Shown: positions 19,028 through 28,006 of the stretch, in pieces
Position numbering within the stretch: position 1 is the first letter of the stretch
How the letters are laid out: the number at the start of each line of letters is the position of its first letter
NCBI GenBank assembly: GCA_005799495.1
Contig: SYGP01000035.1
Coordinates: forward strand, 62,001 to 126,000
Reading direction: 5' to 3'
Length of the DNA stretch: 64,000 nt
From: Planctomycetia bacterium
GTDB taxonomy: Bacteria; Planctomycetota; Phycisphaerae; Phycisphaerales; SM1A02
Position numbers and translations under genes: made by a program
The notes under the pieces: model-generated
What the model saw: only the letters and a program-made list of their open reading frames with translations
Databases searched by the model: none
Told to the model about the DNA's origin: nothing

Positions 19028-21714
19028 GACGCGGCTCCGCGCCGCCCGAGTTGTCCGATGAGCCACGCGACCATGGCCGTCCATCCAGTCTGGTGCGATG
19101 CACCGCAACCGCGCCCCGTGTTGCCGTCGAAGTACTCGTGAAAGAGCAGCTTGTCGTTGAAGTGCGGATCACCCTGCAACTTCGGGTGCTCTGCGAGACA
19201 TGGGCGCATTCCCGTTGCATCCTTGCGGAACAGTTGCAGCAGGCGATTCGCCACCTCGCGTGCGGCGTCGGCGAGCGTCACCATTCGGCCGGATCCGACG
19301 GGGCACTCGATCTTGAAGTCATCGCCGTAATAACTGTGGAACTGATGCAGACTCTCGATGAAAAGGAAGTTGACGGGCATCCAGATCGGTCCACGCCAGT
19401 TGCTGTTGCCGCCGAAGGTCGCCGTGATGCTCTCACTTGGGGAATAGCGCACATCCATCGTCTTGCCTTGATGCCAGAAGACGAAAGGATTGTCTTCGAG
19501 TCTGCGCGACATCGATCGAACGCCGAACGGAGAGAGGAACTGCGACTCATCGAGCATGCGGCTCAGCAGGCACTTCATGCGGTGTCCTCGCAGCAACGAG
19601 AAGAGGCGAAGGTCTCCGCTGCCGCCGACATTCCAGTGCGAGACGAGTTTCGCCAAGTCAGGGTGCGTCGCGAAGACGCGCTCGATGTGCGAGGCGAAGA
19701 CGGGCACCTGGGCGATGCGACGCGGATCCATCACCGAGACGGCGGTCATCGGCAGCAGCCCAACGATCGATTGCAGTCGCATGACCAGGACCGATCCATC
19801 TTGAAAGCGAAGTCGGTCGTAGTAAAACTTGTCCGTCTCGTCCCAGAGTCCCGTGCCCGTCCCCGCGAAGTCAGCCATGGCGCCGGCGATCTCGAGGAAG
19901 TGATCGAAGAACTTGATCGCCATGTCCTGATAGACAGGTTCGTGCAGCGACAGGTCGATCGACAGTCGCATCATGTTCAGCGCGAACATGCCCATCCAAC
20001 CCGTGCCATCCGCTTGCTGCAGCGTGGATCCCGCCGGCAGGTCCGAGCTGCGATCGAACACGCCGACATTGTCGAGCCCGAGAAACCCCCCCGCGAAGAG
20101 GTTCCGTCCATCCATGTCCTTGCGGTTCACCCACCAGGTGAAGTTCAGCAGCAGCCGATGGAACGCGCTTCGCAGAAAGACGAGATCATCCGGTCGCCCC
20201 GCCGCACGATCGCATTCCAGGATGCGCAGCACTGCCCACGCGTGCACCGGTGGGTTCACATCGCTGAACGCCCACTCATAGGCGGGAACCTGTCCGCTCG
20301 AGTGCATCGAGCCCTCGCCGAGCAGTTGCAGCAACTGGCGTTTGCTCTCGACCGGATCGATGGGCGCGAGTGCCGCGCAGTGGAACGCAAGATCCCACGC
20401 TGCATACCAGGGATACTCCCAGGAGTCAGGCATGAGGTACACGCCGTCGCTGTCCAAGTGCCGCCACTCGGCGTTCCTTCCCTTTCGGCGAGCATCGGGT
20501 GGTGGTGGGAGTCCTGGATCGCCATCGAGCCAGCGCGCCACATCGAAGTGGTATGCCTGCTGCGACCAGAGAAGTCCCGCCCACGCTTGCCGCTGGATCA
20601 GTCGCAGTTCCGCATCGTCGATGCCGTGTTGGACCGCCGCGTAATAGTCATCGGCATCCTTCGCGCGCGCAGCCCGAACCGCATCGAAGTCCGCGAACGC
20701 ATCCATGGCAGCATCGGGATGCAGCCGAACGCGCACGGTGACGGACTTGCCCGCGGGGATGTCGAACACATGGTGCGCCGCCATCTTGGTGCCGCTTCGC
20801 GAGGGCGCCACGCCCTGCTGCGCGCCAGAGATGACGAAGTCGCCGATCCCATCCTTGAAGGTGCGCCCATCGCGCGGCTTGCCGTAGAGCCGCTCGATGT
20901 TGGTGTCGTTCTCGCAGAACAGGAGTTCCGGCGAACCATCGAAGCGTGCGCGCATCGGTGCCCATCCATCTCGCTGCACCAGCACATCCTTGCCGTCGGC
21001 GCGGAGCACAGGACGCTCGGCTGCGCCGTTCCATGTCCATGTGTTCCGCCAGACGATCGTGGGCAGCACATGGATGCGAGCGACCTCGGGCGCGCGGTTG
21101 GTGATCGTCACCGTCATGAGGATGTCGTCCGGAGATGCCTTCGCGTACTCGACCTCGACATCGAAGTAGCGATCGTCATCGAGGACGCCGGTATCGAGCA
21201 GTTCGAACTCACGCTCGAGCTTGCTGCGGGCAGCGTTCACCCGCACCAGTTCGTCGTAGGGGAAACGCCGCTGCGGATACTTGTAGAGCATGCGCGCGAA
21301 TGCACCACTCGGAAGCGCGTCGAGGAACCAGTAGAGCTCCTTCACATCCTCGCCGTGGTTGCCCTGGCCGTTGGTGAGTCCGAAGAGGCGTTCCTTCAGG
21401 ATTGGATCGCGACCATTCCAGAGCGCGAGCGAAAGGCAGAGCAGCTGCTGACGGTCGCAGAAGCCTGCAAGCCCATCCTCACCCCATCGATAGGCGCGAC
21501 TGCGCGCCTGATCATGCGGGAAGGAGTCCCACGCATTCCCTTCGGGCGAGTAGTCCTCGCGCACGGTTCCCCACTGGCGATCCGCGAGAAATGTCCCGAA
21601 GCGGCGCCAAGGAGCGCGCCCCGCATCCGCGTCCGCGAGCCTCGCATGCTCCGCGGAGGCGTGTGTCGCCGCCGCGTGCTCGAATCGCTTTTCATCACGC
21701 TTCGCATCCTTCAT
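19024..21714 (-). CDS. GH63-like glucosidase (MGH1-like glycoside hydrolase)
   Basis: 896 residues from the ATG at 21714, which overlaps the stop of the debranching-enzyme gene by 4 bases (ATGA). The frame is open further upstream, but that part is out-of-frame shadow of the debranching enzyme. Diagnostic stretches are RWGEDGLAGFCDRQQ, ALWNGRDPILKERLFGLTN, ELYWFLDALPS, MLYKYPQRRFPY and, near the end, GNSNWRGPIWMP and FDGNTGRGCGASHQTGW. These are shared with bacterial proteins of the GH63/(alpha/alpha)6-barrel group (YgjK and mannosylglycerate hydrolase relatives). It should release glucose from an alpha-glucoside. No signal peptide, so cytoplasmic. Pairing with the debranching enzyme points to glycogen or compatible-solute breakdown. 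Confidence 0.85.
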   Translation of the reverse strand: MKDAKRDEKRFEHAAATHASAEHARLADADAGRAPWRRFGTFLADRQWGTVREDYSPEGNAWDSFPHDQARSRAYRWGEDGLAGFCDRQQLLCLSLALWNGRDPILKERLFGLTNGQGNHGEDVKELYWFLDALPSGAFARMLYKYPQRRFPYDELVRVNAARSKLEREFELLDTGVLDDDRYFDVEVEYAKASPDDILMTVTITNRAPEVARIHVLPTIVWRNTWTWNGAAERPVLRADGKDVLVQRDGWAPMRARFDGSPELLFCENDTNIERLYGKPRDGRTFKDGIGDFVISGAQQGVAPSRSGTKMAAHHVFDIPAGKSVTVRVRLHPDAAMDAFADFDAVRAARAKDADDYYAAVQHGIDDAELRLIQRQAWAGLLWSQQAYHFDVARWLDGDPGLPPPPDARRKGRNAEWRHLDSDGVYLMPDSWEYPWYAAWDLAFHCAALAPIDPVESKRQLLQLLGEGSMHSSGQVPAYEWAFSDVNPPVHAWAVLRILECDRAAGRPDDLVFLRSAFHRLLLNFTWWVNRKDMDGRNLFAGGFLGLDNVGVFDRSSDLPAGSTLQQADGTGWMGMFALNMMRLSIDLSLHEPVYQDMAIKFFDHFLEIAGAMADFAGTGTGLWDETDKFYYDRLRFQDGSVLVMRLQSIVGLLPMTAVSVMDPRRIAQVPVFASHIERVFATHPDLAKLVSHWNVGGSGDLRLFSLLRGHRMKCLLSRMLDESQFLSPFGVRSMSRRLEDNPFVFWHQGKTMDVRYSPSESITATFGGNSNWRGPIWMPVNFLFIESLHQFHSYYGDDFKIECPVGSGRMVTLADAAREVANRLLQLFRKDATGMRPCLAEHPKLQGDPHFNDKLLFHEYFDGNTGRGCGASHQTGWTAMVAWLIGQLGRRGAAS

Positions 21715-23774
21715 GGCTTCCCTCCCGTCATCGACCGTGGTGTGGACTGCTGCGTGCTCCCCGCTGCAAAGCTGCTGCCGACGACATCGACGATTTCGAG
21801 GAGCGATGCAACGCTCCACGCTTGCCACGGGCAGCCGCCTGGCTCGTGGGGAGGATCGCCGCTGAAGACCTCGCTCACCGATCCGAGTCCGACTTCGCGC
21901 AGGTGGTTCAGGAACGGGTAGATGAAGTCGATGGCGCTCTGCGGATCGCCGCCCACCTGCAGGTGCGCGCGCACGGCGAGCACAAAGAGCCAGGGCCATG
22001 CGGTGCCCTGATGGTAGGCACCATCGCGCGCTGCGACATCGCCACCGTAATGCCCACAGTACCGAGGATCGCGCTGGACAAGCGTGCGAAGTCCCACCGG
22101 TGTCCAGAGTCGCGACATGCATGCATCGATCATGGCGCTGAGCTGGCCGCGGGGGAGCAGCCCGTCCAGCACCAAGCCAGCGACCAACTGATTCGGACGC
22201 ACCGAAGCATCGCGTCCTGCCGAGCCATCGAGCGTGTCGAAGCAGCAGGAGCTGTCTTCGTTCCAGAACTTCATGAACGACTTCCGTGCGCGCTCCAGAT
22301 CGACGGTCCATGTGCCGTCGGGCGCACCCGCGTGCGGGGCGAGATCGATCATGGCAGCAAGCGCCCCGCACCACAGCGCGTTCACATCCACTGCCTTGCC
22401 GTCGCGCGGCGTGATCGGCCGTGTGCCGACACGCGCATCCATCCAGGTGAGCTGCGTCGTCGCGTCACCTCCGCGGACCAGTCCATCCGCAGGATCGACT
22501 CCGATCCCATGCAGTGTGCCATTTCGGTAGCCCTCGATCACCGCCACCAGTGCGGGCCAGAGCGTCCGAAGCCATGCCTCATCCTGCGTGCGTTCGAAGA
22601 CGCGGCGCGCCATCACCACGAGCAGCAGCGGCGCATCGATGCTGTTGCGTTCCACCTGTTCATCGGCGCGGTCGGGAAAGCGGTTGGGCAGCAATCCACC
22701 CTCCACCCAGTCCGCAAGCGTGGACAGCACATCCTTCGCTTCGTCATGACGGCCCGTGGCGAGAAGCAATCCATGGATGGACAGCAGCGCGTCGCGGCTC
22801 CAATCGGCGAACCACGGGTAGCCCGCAATGATCGAGCGGCCCATGCGAGTGCCATCGCGACGCTTGCGACGCACGATGAACTGATCAGCGGCGCAGGTGA
22901 GCTGTTCGATCGCTGGCGCTGCTGCGGGGCAGTTCGCCCGCTGCAGGATCGCATCGATTCGGGCGCGCTCAGCCTCCAAAAGAACACTGCCCGATCGCGG
23001 CTCCTGCAGTGCGGTGGATGCGCTCAGCACCACGGTGCTGCCTCGATCGAGGACGACATCGAAGCGGACGGCGTTCCACAGCTGATCCTCGAAGTCGTAC
23101 CCGCGCGCTTGCTCCTCGGACAACAGCATGCGGCTCCACCAAGTGCCGATGGGGGTCGGTACGGAACGGTCGCACTGCAGAAAGAGGTCGATGGGTCCGC
23201 TGCCCACGCCCAGGGGCCAGCGCAGGCGCACACCGCGCGCCACCCGTTCAATCGAAGGCGTGGGTGCGCCCGCGCGTGCAAGCGAGTGATGACTGCGGCA
23301 ATCGACGAGCATGTCCAAGGAGAGTTGCACGGGGCTCGAGGACTGCACGACGGTCCAGATGTGGCAGAGCGTGTCCTCGCCATGGACCATCACGATGCGT
23401 CGTTCGATGAGTGCATCGCGAAGGGACCAGCGCCAGGTGGGAATCGATCCATCGAGGAAGAAGCGCTGCAGCCAGAGGTGCCCACGGGGATTGACAGTGC
23501 CATCCGTCCAACGCGCCGTGGAGAGGTGGTACGCCGCATTGCGATAGTGCGCCGTCGGCACCGCAGCGCCGAGCAGCATGGTGCGCACTGCGGGCGGCTG
23601 CGTGGCCACGATGAAATCACCGTGGTAGCGCCGATTGCGCACACCGGAGATGGTGCCGCTGGCGTAACTGCCGAGTCCGTTGGTCACCAGCCATTCCTGC
23701 CGCAGTGCGAGATCGCTGTTGCAGACCCCGCGGCCAAAGTCCACGACGCGGAGGTGATGGTTGTCGTGCCGCAT
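21711..23774 (-). CDS. Glycogen debranching enzyme (amylo-alpha-1,6-glucosidase)
   Basis: 687 residues. The N-terminal domain starts with the family signature EWLVTNGLGSYASGT and RNRRYHG. The C-terminal (alpha/alpha)6 glucosidase part includes AGYPWFADWSRDALLS, PLLLVVMARRVFERT and RDGAYHQGTAWPWL. This is the archaeal/bacterial single-activity GDE type, which hydrolyses alpha-1,6 branch points of glycogen in the cytoplasm. It starts only 6 bases after the prfB stop and overlaps the next gene by 4 bases, so prfB, GDE, GH63 and the histidine kinase form one transcription unit. Confidence 0.92.
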   Translation of the reverse strand: MRHDNHHLRVVDFGRGVCNSDLALRQEWLVTNGLGSYASGTISGVRNRRYHGDFIVATQPPAVRTMLLGAAVPTAHYRNAAYHLSTARWTDGTVNPRGHLWLQRFFLDGSIPTWRWSLRDALIERRIVMVHGEDTLCHIWTVVQSSSPVQLSLDMLVDCRSHHSLARAGAPTPSIERVARGVRLRWPLGVGSGPIDLFLQCDRSVPTPIGTWWSRMLLSEEQARGYDFEDQLWNAVRFDVVLDRGSTVVLSASTALQEPRSGSVLLEAERARIDAILQRANCPAAAPAIEQLTCAADQFIVRRKRRDGTRMGRSIIAGYPWFADWSRDALLSIHGLLLATGRHDEAKDVLSTLADWVEGGLLPNRFPDRADEQVERNSIDAPLLLVVMARRVFERTQDEAWLRTLWPALVAVIEGYRNGTLHGIGVDPADGLVRGGDATTQLTWMDARVGTRPITPRDGKAVDVNALWCGALAAMIDLAPHAGAPDGTWTVDLERARKSFMKFWNEDSSCCFDTLDGSAGRDASVRPNQLVAGLVLDGLLPRGQLSAMIDACMSRLWTPVGLRTLVQRDPRYCGHYGGDVAARDGAYHQGTAWPWLFVLAVRAHLQVGGDPQSAIDFIYPFLNHLREVGLGSVSEVFSGDPPHEPGGCPWQAWSVASLLEIVDVVGSSFAAGSTQQSTPRSMTGGKP

Positions 23775-23780
23775 CGTGCT

Positions 23781-24906
23781 TCAGCCCGTCACGGCGATGC
23801 CGTCGCGTTCGCGTCTTCGGCGCTTGAGTTCCGCATCGATGAACGCCTCGAGGTGACCATCGAGCACGCGCTGCGGGTTGGGTTCTTCGTAGTTCGTGCG
23901 GTGGTCCTTCACGCGGTTGTCGTAGAACACATAGGAACGGATCTGCGTTCCCCAACCGCGTTCGACCTTGCCGCCCTTCGCAGCCTGGATCTCCGCTTCC
24001 CGCTTCTCCTGCTCCAGTTGCTCGAGTTTCGACATGAGCACCGCCAGCGCCTGCTTCCGATTCTGCAGCTGATCGCGGTAGGTGCTTGCAACGACCTGGA
24101 TTCCCGTGGGAATGTGCACGACGCGGATTGCCGACGCGACCTTGTTGACATTCTGCCCGCCGGGACCGCTGGCACGGACGAATGCGGTGACTTCCATGTC
24201 GCGTTCCGGAATCTGCAGGTCAGTCTCCTCGAACTCGGGCGTGACATCGACGGTGGCGAAGGATGTCTGGCGCTTGCCTTCCGCGTTGAATGGAGAGACG
24301 CGCGCGAGTCGATGCGATCCCGCCTCGCACGAGTTGTAGCCGTAGGCGAACGGTCCACGCACCGCGTAGGTCGCTTCGGCAATCCCCGTCTCCGTGCCGT
24401 GCGTCCGGCTGAGTTCCTCCACCTTGAACCCCATCGTGTTCCACCAGTACAGGTACATCCGCTCGAGCATTTCCGCCCAGTCGTTCGCCTCGGTGCCACC
24501 GACGCCGGCTTGGATCGCGAAGAAGCAGTGCCTGTGGTCATGCTTGTCGGACAGCAACGATTGCCGCTCGCAGCGTTCCATCTGCTGCACGAGCGAGTGC
24601 AGCGACTCGTCCGCTTCCTTCAGGAGGTCGGCGTCGTTCGACTCGCGTGCAAGATCCAGTCCAACCTGCGCATCCTGCAGGCCCTTCTCGATCTCCACGA
24701 CCGGGTCGATGGTGGCGCGAAGCGTCTTCAGTTCCGCGATGGATTTCTGCGCTTCCTTCTGGTCATCCCAGAATCCCGCCTCGCCCATGCGTGCTTCGAG
24801 ACGGTCCTTGTTCGAGACCTTGTCCGGCCAGTTAAAGAGAGTCGCGGATGGCGATGATCCGCGCCGTAAGGTCGTCGATGACGGGCTGATGGCTCTCGAA
24901 GTGCAT
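23781..24906 (-). CDS. prfB: Peptide chain release factor 2, +1 programmed frameshift at UAA
   Basis: The main frame (from 24833) encodes RF2: the SPF tripeptide (RVSPFNAEG) that reads UGA/UAA stops, and GGQ at about 249-251 (ASGPGGQNVNK). A 24-codon leader ORF starts at the ATG at 24906 (MHFESHQPVIDD...) and reaches CTT TAA C at 24837-24831. Skipping the T at 24834 joins it to NWPDKVSNKDR in the main frame, giving 374 residues, close to the usual length of about 365. The layout is that of RF2 autoregulation, where slow termination at the in-frame stop promotes the shift, but the stop is UAA rather than the usual UGA and no Shine-Dalgarno-like stimulator precedes the slip codon. It heads the operon with the glycogen genes. 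Confidence 0.92.
24831..24837 (-). promoter_or_regulatory. RF2 +1 frameshift site CTTTAAC
   Basis: Read on the minus strand, CTT is codon 24 of the leader, TAA the in-frame stop, and AAC the first codon of the shifted frame. In the classic site the heptamer is CTTTGAC preceded by an AGGGGG element 3 nt away. Here the preceding bases are CGCGACTCT, with no such element. Confidence 0.85.
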
Positions 24907-24912
24907 GCGGGG

Positions 24913-24918
24913 AATCTA
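24913..24918 (-). promoter_or_regulatory. -10-like box TAGATT, 6 nt before prfB start
   Basis: Minus-strand TAGATT, then CCCCGC, then the prfB ATG. There is no Shine-Dalgarno. It lies in the 51-base divergent gap shared with lysS. Confidence 0.4.
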
Positions 24919-24945
24919 CTCGCGCGTGCGCCAATGCGTCAGGCG

Positions 24946-24951
24946 TATATT
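24946..24951 (+). promoter_or_regulatory. -10-like box TATATT, 6 nt before lysS start
   Basis: TATATT, then CGGGCG, then the lysS ATG at 24958: a five-of-six match to TATAAT placed for a leaderless transcript. No clear -35 hexamer. Confidence 0.45.
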
Positions 24952-24957
24952 CGGGCG

Positions 24958-26541
24958 ATGGAGCAGCCAGACCTGTCGCCGACCGATCTGCGCGCCGCGC
25001 GGCGCGCCAAGCTTGCGGTGCTCCGCGACAGGCTCGGCGTGGAGCCCTACGGCGAGCGAATCGATGGACTCACCCCGCTCGTCGAGGCGCGTGCGCGGTA
25101 CAGCGCGGAGGCGCATGACGCGTTCGAGGCGGCGACCGCTGCGGCGAAGAGTTCGGTTGGGACGCCCATCGATGATCCGCGGCCCGAGGTGGTGGTGGCG
25201 GGTCGTGTCGTGCAGCACCGTGACATGGGCAAGATCGCCTTCGCTTCGCTGCGCGATTCGACGGGCGATCTGCAGGCGACCTTCTCCCTTGCGGTGCTGG
25301 GGGAGAGCGGCTTCGAACTGGCCAAACTGCTGGACTACGGCGACATCGTCAGCGTTCGCGGGCGCGTGGGGCGCACGAAGAAGGGCGAAGTGTGCGTCTG
25401 GGCAACGGAAGTGGCGATGCAGTCCAAGAACCTCGAGCCACCGCCGTCCAAGTGGCATGGGTTGGAGGACGCGGAACTTCGGTACCGCCAGCGGCATGTC
25501 GACATGTTCGCGAATCCCGATGTGCTTCGGGTGTTTGAGGCGCGTTCGCGCATCGTGAGCGTCGTGCGCCGCTTCATGGAGGCGCGCGGATTCCTCGAAG
25601 TCGAGACACCGATGATGCAGCCGATTGCGGGCGGTGCCGCGGCGCGCCCATTCGTCACGACGCACTTGGCGCTGGGGATGCCGCTGTACATGCGCATCGC
25701 ACCCGAGCTCTACCTCAAGCGGTTGCTCGTCGGTGGACTGCCCAAGGAGTTCGAGATCAACCGCAACTTCCGCAACGAAGGCATCGATCGCAGCCACAAT
25801 CCCGAGTTCACCGCGCTCGAGGCGTACCAGGCGTTCGGTGACTACCGAACCATGCTCGAACTCACCGAGTCGCTGGTGCATCACTGCGCGTGTCTCGCCG
25901 TCGAGCAGCGTTGGCATGCGGCGGCGGAGGCGGGACCGATTATTCCCTGGAACGGCATGCGCATCGACTATCGCACGCCCTTCGTGCAGGTTCGATTCGG
26001 CGAGCTCTTCGAGCGCGCGCTCGGATTCCCGATGGAGGATGCCGTGCGCGTTCGCGCCGCGGCGGTGGCGAAGCACCTGGCCGATGCGACCCGCAAGGAT
26101 CACTGGCTGCTGGTGAACGAACTCTTCGAGCATGACGCAGAGAAACTGATCGATGCGAGCCGCCCGACCTTCGTGCTCGACTACCCCAGTGCGGTCAGCC
26201 CACTCACGCGACCGAGCCGCGCGCACCCCGAGTTGGCGGAGCGATGGGATCTGTTCATCGGCGGCATGGAAATCGGTCCGGCGTACACCGAGTTGAATGA
26301 CCCCGACATCCAGTTGGCGAAGTTCACCGAGCAACTCGCGGGGGTCGGCGAAGAGGATGCGGTCTTCCGCACGCTCGATCAAGCGTTCATCGATTCGCTG
26401 CGGACGGGCATGCCGCCCGCGGGCGGTCTCGGGCTCGGCATCGATCGGTTGGTCATGCTGCTGACGGGAAGCCCGACGATCCGCGATGTCATCCTGTTTC
26501 CACTGATGCGCCCCGAGGGGCATGCCGATGCGGCGTCTTGA
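24958..26541 (+). CDS. lysS: Lysyl-tRNA synthetase (class II)
   Basis: 527 residues from the ATG at 24958. An anticodon-binding OB domain (about 55-165, VVVAGRVVQHRDMGKIAFASLRD) is followed by the class II core: motif 1 around FMEARGFLEVETPMMQPIAGGAAARPF, motif 2 NRNFRNEGIDRSHNPEFT and motif 3 GLGLGIDRLVMLLTGSPTIRDVILFP. It charges tRNA-Lys in the cytoplasm. It is divergent from prfB (51-base gap); in the same direction it overlaps the next gene by 20 bases. Confidence 0.96.
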   Translation: MEQPDLSPTDLRAARRAKLAVLRDRLGVEPYGERIDGLTPLVEARARYSAEAHDAFEAATAAAKSSVGTPIDDPRPEVVVAGRVVQHRDMGKIAFASLRDSTGDLQATFSLAVLGESGFELAKLLDYGDIVSVRGRVGRTKKGEVCVWATEVAMQSKNLEPPPSKWHGLEDAELRYRQRHVDMFANPDVLRVFEARSRIVSVVRRFMEARGFLEVETPMMQPIAGGAAARPFVTTHLALGMPLYMRIAPELYLKRLLVGGLPKEFEINRNFRNEGIDRSHNPEFTALEAYQAFGDYRTMLELTESLVHHCACLAVEQRWHAAAEAGPIIPWNGMRIDYRTPFVQVRFGELFERALGFPMEDAVRVRAAAVAKHLADATRKDHWLLVNELFEHDAEKLIDASRPTFVLDYPSAVSPLTRPSRAHPELAERWDLFIGGMEIGPAYTELNDPDIQLAKFTEQLAGVGEEDAVFRTLDQAFIDSLRTGMPPAGGLGLGIDRLVMLLTGSPTIRDVILFPLMRPEGHADAAS

Positions 26542-28006
26542 GTGGCGCGTGCGCTTGGCGTGCGCGGCGATTCTCGCGCTGCTGGCCACGGTGGTGCGCG
26601 CAGGTGATGCGGTCGAGCCGCGCGACGAGTGGTTCATTGTGTCGATCGCGGGGAGCGACTGCGGTTGGCTGCACGAGCAGGTGCGTGTGGACGGCGAAAG
26701 AGTCATCACGCTCTCGCAGATGCAGTTCACCCTTGGGCGCGCCGGCGCGGCAGCGGTGATGGAGGTGGGATGGGACTTCGAGGAGTCACCCGCGGGAACG
26801 CCGCGCACCTGCTCGGTACGGCAGCGTTCGGGTGATGCACGATCGGATGTGCGCTACCGATTCACCGCGGATCAGGTGGAAATCGAGGAACGGGCCGGGG
26901 GGCGCGACATTCGCCGCTCCATCCCGCTGCCACCCCGCCCGTGGCTGACTCCGGCCGAAGTGGAACGGGAGACGCGGCGGGCGCGAAGTGGCGGCGCGGA
27001 TTCGCTGGCGTACCGCACGATCGATCCGACGGCGGGCTTGCGCATCGTGGACATGGCATCGACGCGCGAGTCGATCGCCGCGGATGGTTCGAGCGCCTGG
27101 GTGACCACCAACAGCGCGCTGCCGATCCCAACGCGGGAGGAGTTCGATGCATCGGGGCGGGTGATGCGATCGGTGACGCCGCTGCCGGTGGGCGAGATGA
27201 TCACGCGCCGTTCCACGGAGCGTGCAGCGCGCGCCGCAGCGAAGCATGGTGCGCAAATCGATCTCATCGGTCGCAGCATGGTGGCGGTGGGCGCGGCGGG
27301 GAAGGGGCTCCCGCGTGCTTCTCGAGCCGTGCTGAAGGTTCGAAGCGTGAACGGCGCGCCTCCCGCGCTTGAAAGTTCAGGTGCGCAGCGGGCGAGCGCA
27401 CCCGATGGAGGTGTTGTCGAGGTATCCGTGGATGCGTCGCGCTCGAGCGAGGCAACCGCCGCCGAACGCCAGGACCCGGCACTGCTGCGTTCATCGATCC
27501 TGATCGACAGCGACGAGCCTGCCGTGCGCGAACTCGCGCAGAGCATCCTGCGTGCGGCGGGGCTCCCTGCGGATGCCTCCGAAGCGGCGCGAGCGGAAGC
27601 GCTCCGTGTGGGGGTATTTCGTTTCATCACCAACAAGTCGATGGCGACTGCGTTCGCGGGCGCGAGCGAAGTGGTTCGGACGAAGTCGGGCGACTGCTCC
27701 GAGCATGCAGTGCTGCTCGCAGCAGTGCTGCGCGCCCAGGGCATTCGCGCGCGCGTGGCGAGCGGGCTGGTGTACGCCGATCACTTCGCAGGGGGCGACC
27801 ATGTCTTCGTCTGGCACATGTGGACGCAAGCGATGCTCGGAGGGCGTTGGCATGACCTGGATGCGACGCTCGATTCGCGTGCGTTCCACCCGGGCCATCT
27901 GCTGCTCGCCACGAGCGTGCAGGATGATGCCCAGTTGGATGCGGACTTCAGCGCGATCGTGGCGGTCATCGGGAATGTGAAGATCGAGGTGATGCGTGTC
28001 GATTGA
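26522..28006 (+). CDS. Exported transglutaminase-like protein
   Basis: 494 residues; the ATG at 26522 (or 26528) lies inside the end of lysS. A signal peptide (RLACAAILALLATVVRAG) directs it outside the cytoplasm. The N-terminal ~350 residues are a beta-rich region without recognised motifs. The transglutaminase-like core is C-terminal, with triad residues in SGDCSEHAVLLAAVLRAQGIRARVASG (Cys), VWHMWTQ (His) and WHDLDATL (Asp). This exported layout fits a peptidoglycan- or peptide-directed amidase/protease, but the substrate is unknown. nnrD overlaps its 3' end by 11 bases, so lysS, this gene and nnrD are coupled. Confidence 0.85.
   Translation: MPMRRLEWRVRLACAAILALLATVVRAGDAVEPRDEWFIVSIAGSDCGWLHEQVRVDGERVITLSQMQFTLGRAGAAAVMEVGWDFEESPAGTPRTCSVRQRSGDARSDVRYRFTADQVEIEERAGGRDIRRSIPLPPRPWLTPAEVERETRRARSGGADSLAYRTIDPTAGLRIVDMASTRESIAADGSSAWVTTNSALPIPTREEFDASGRVMRSVTPLPVGEMITRRSTERAARAAAKHGAQIDLIGRSMVAVGAAGKGLPRASRAVLKVRSVNGAPPALESSGAQRASAPDGGVVEVSVDASRSSEATAAERQDPALLRSSILIDSDEPAVRELAQSILRAAGLPADASEAARAEALRVGVFRFITNKSMATAFAGASEVVRTKSGDCSEHAVLLAAVLRAQGIRARVASGLVYADHFAGGDHVFVWHMWTQAMLGGRWHDLDATLDSRAFHPGHLLLATSVQDDAQLDADFSAIVAVIGNVKIEVMRVD

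Noticed and set aside
23781-24834. prfB as a broken gene or sequencing error because of the in-frame TAA
   Set aside because: The stop sits precisely in a CTT-stop-C slip site at codon 25, the usual position for RF2 frameshifting, and the shifted frame restores full RF2 homology.
19051-24857. Very long plus-strand open frames (956 and 1151 codons)
   Set aside because: They are shadows of the GH63-like, debranching and prfB genes, whose motifs are unambiguous on the minus strand.
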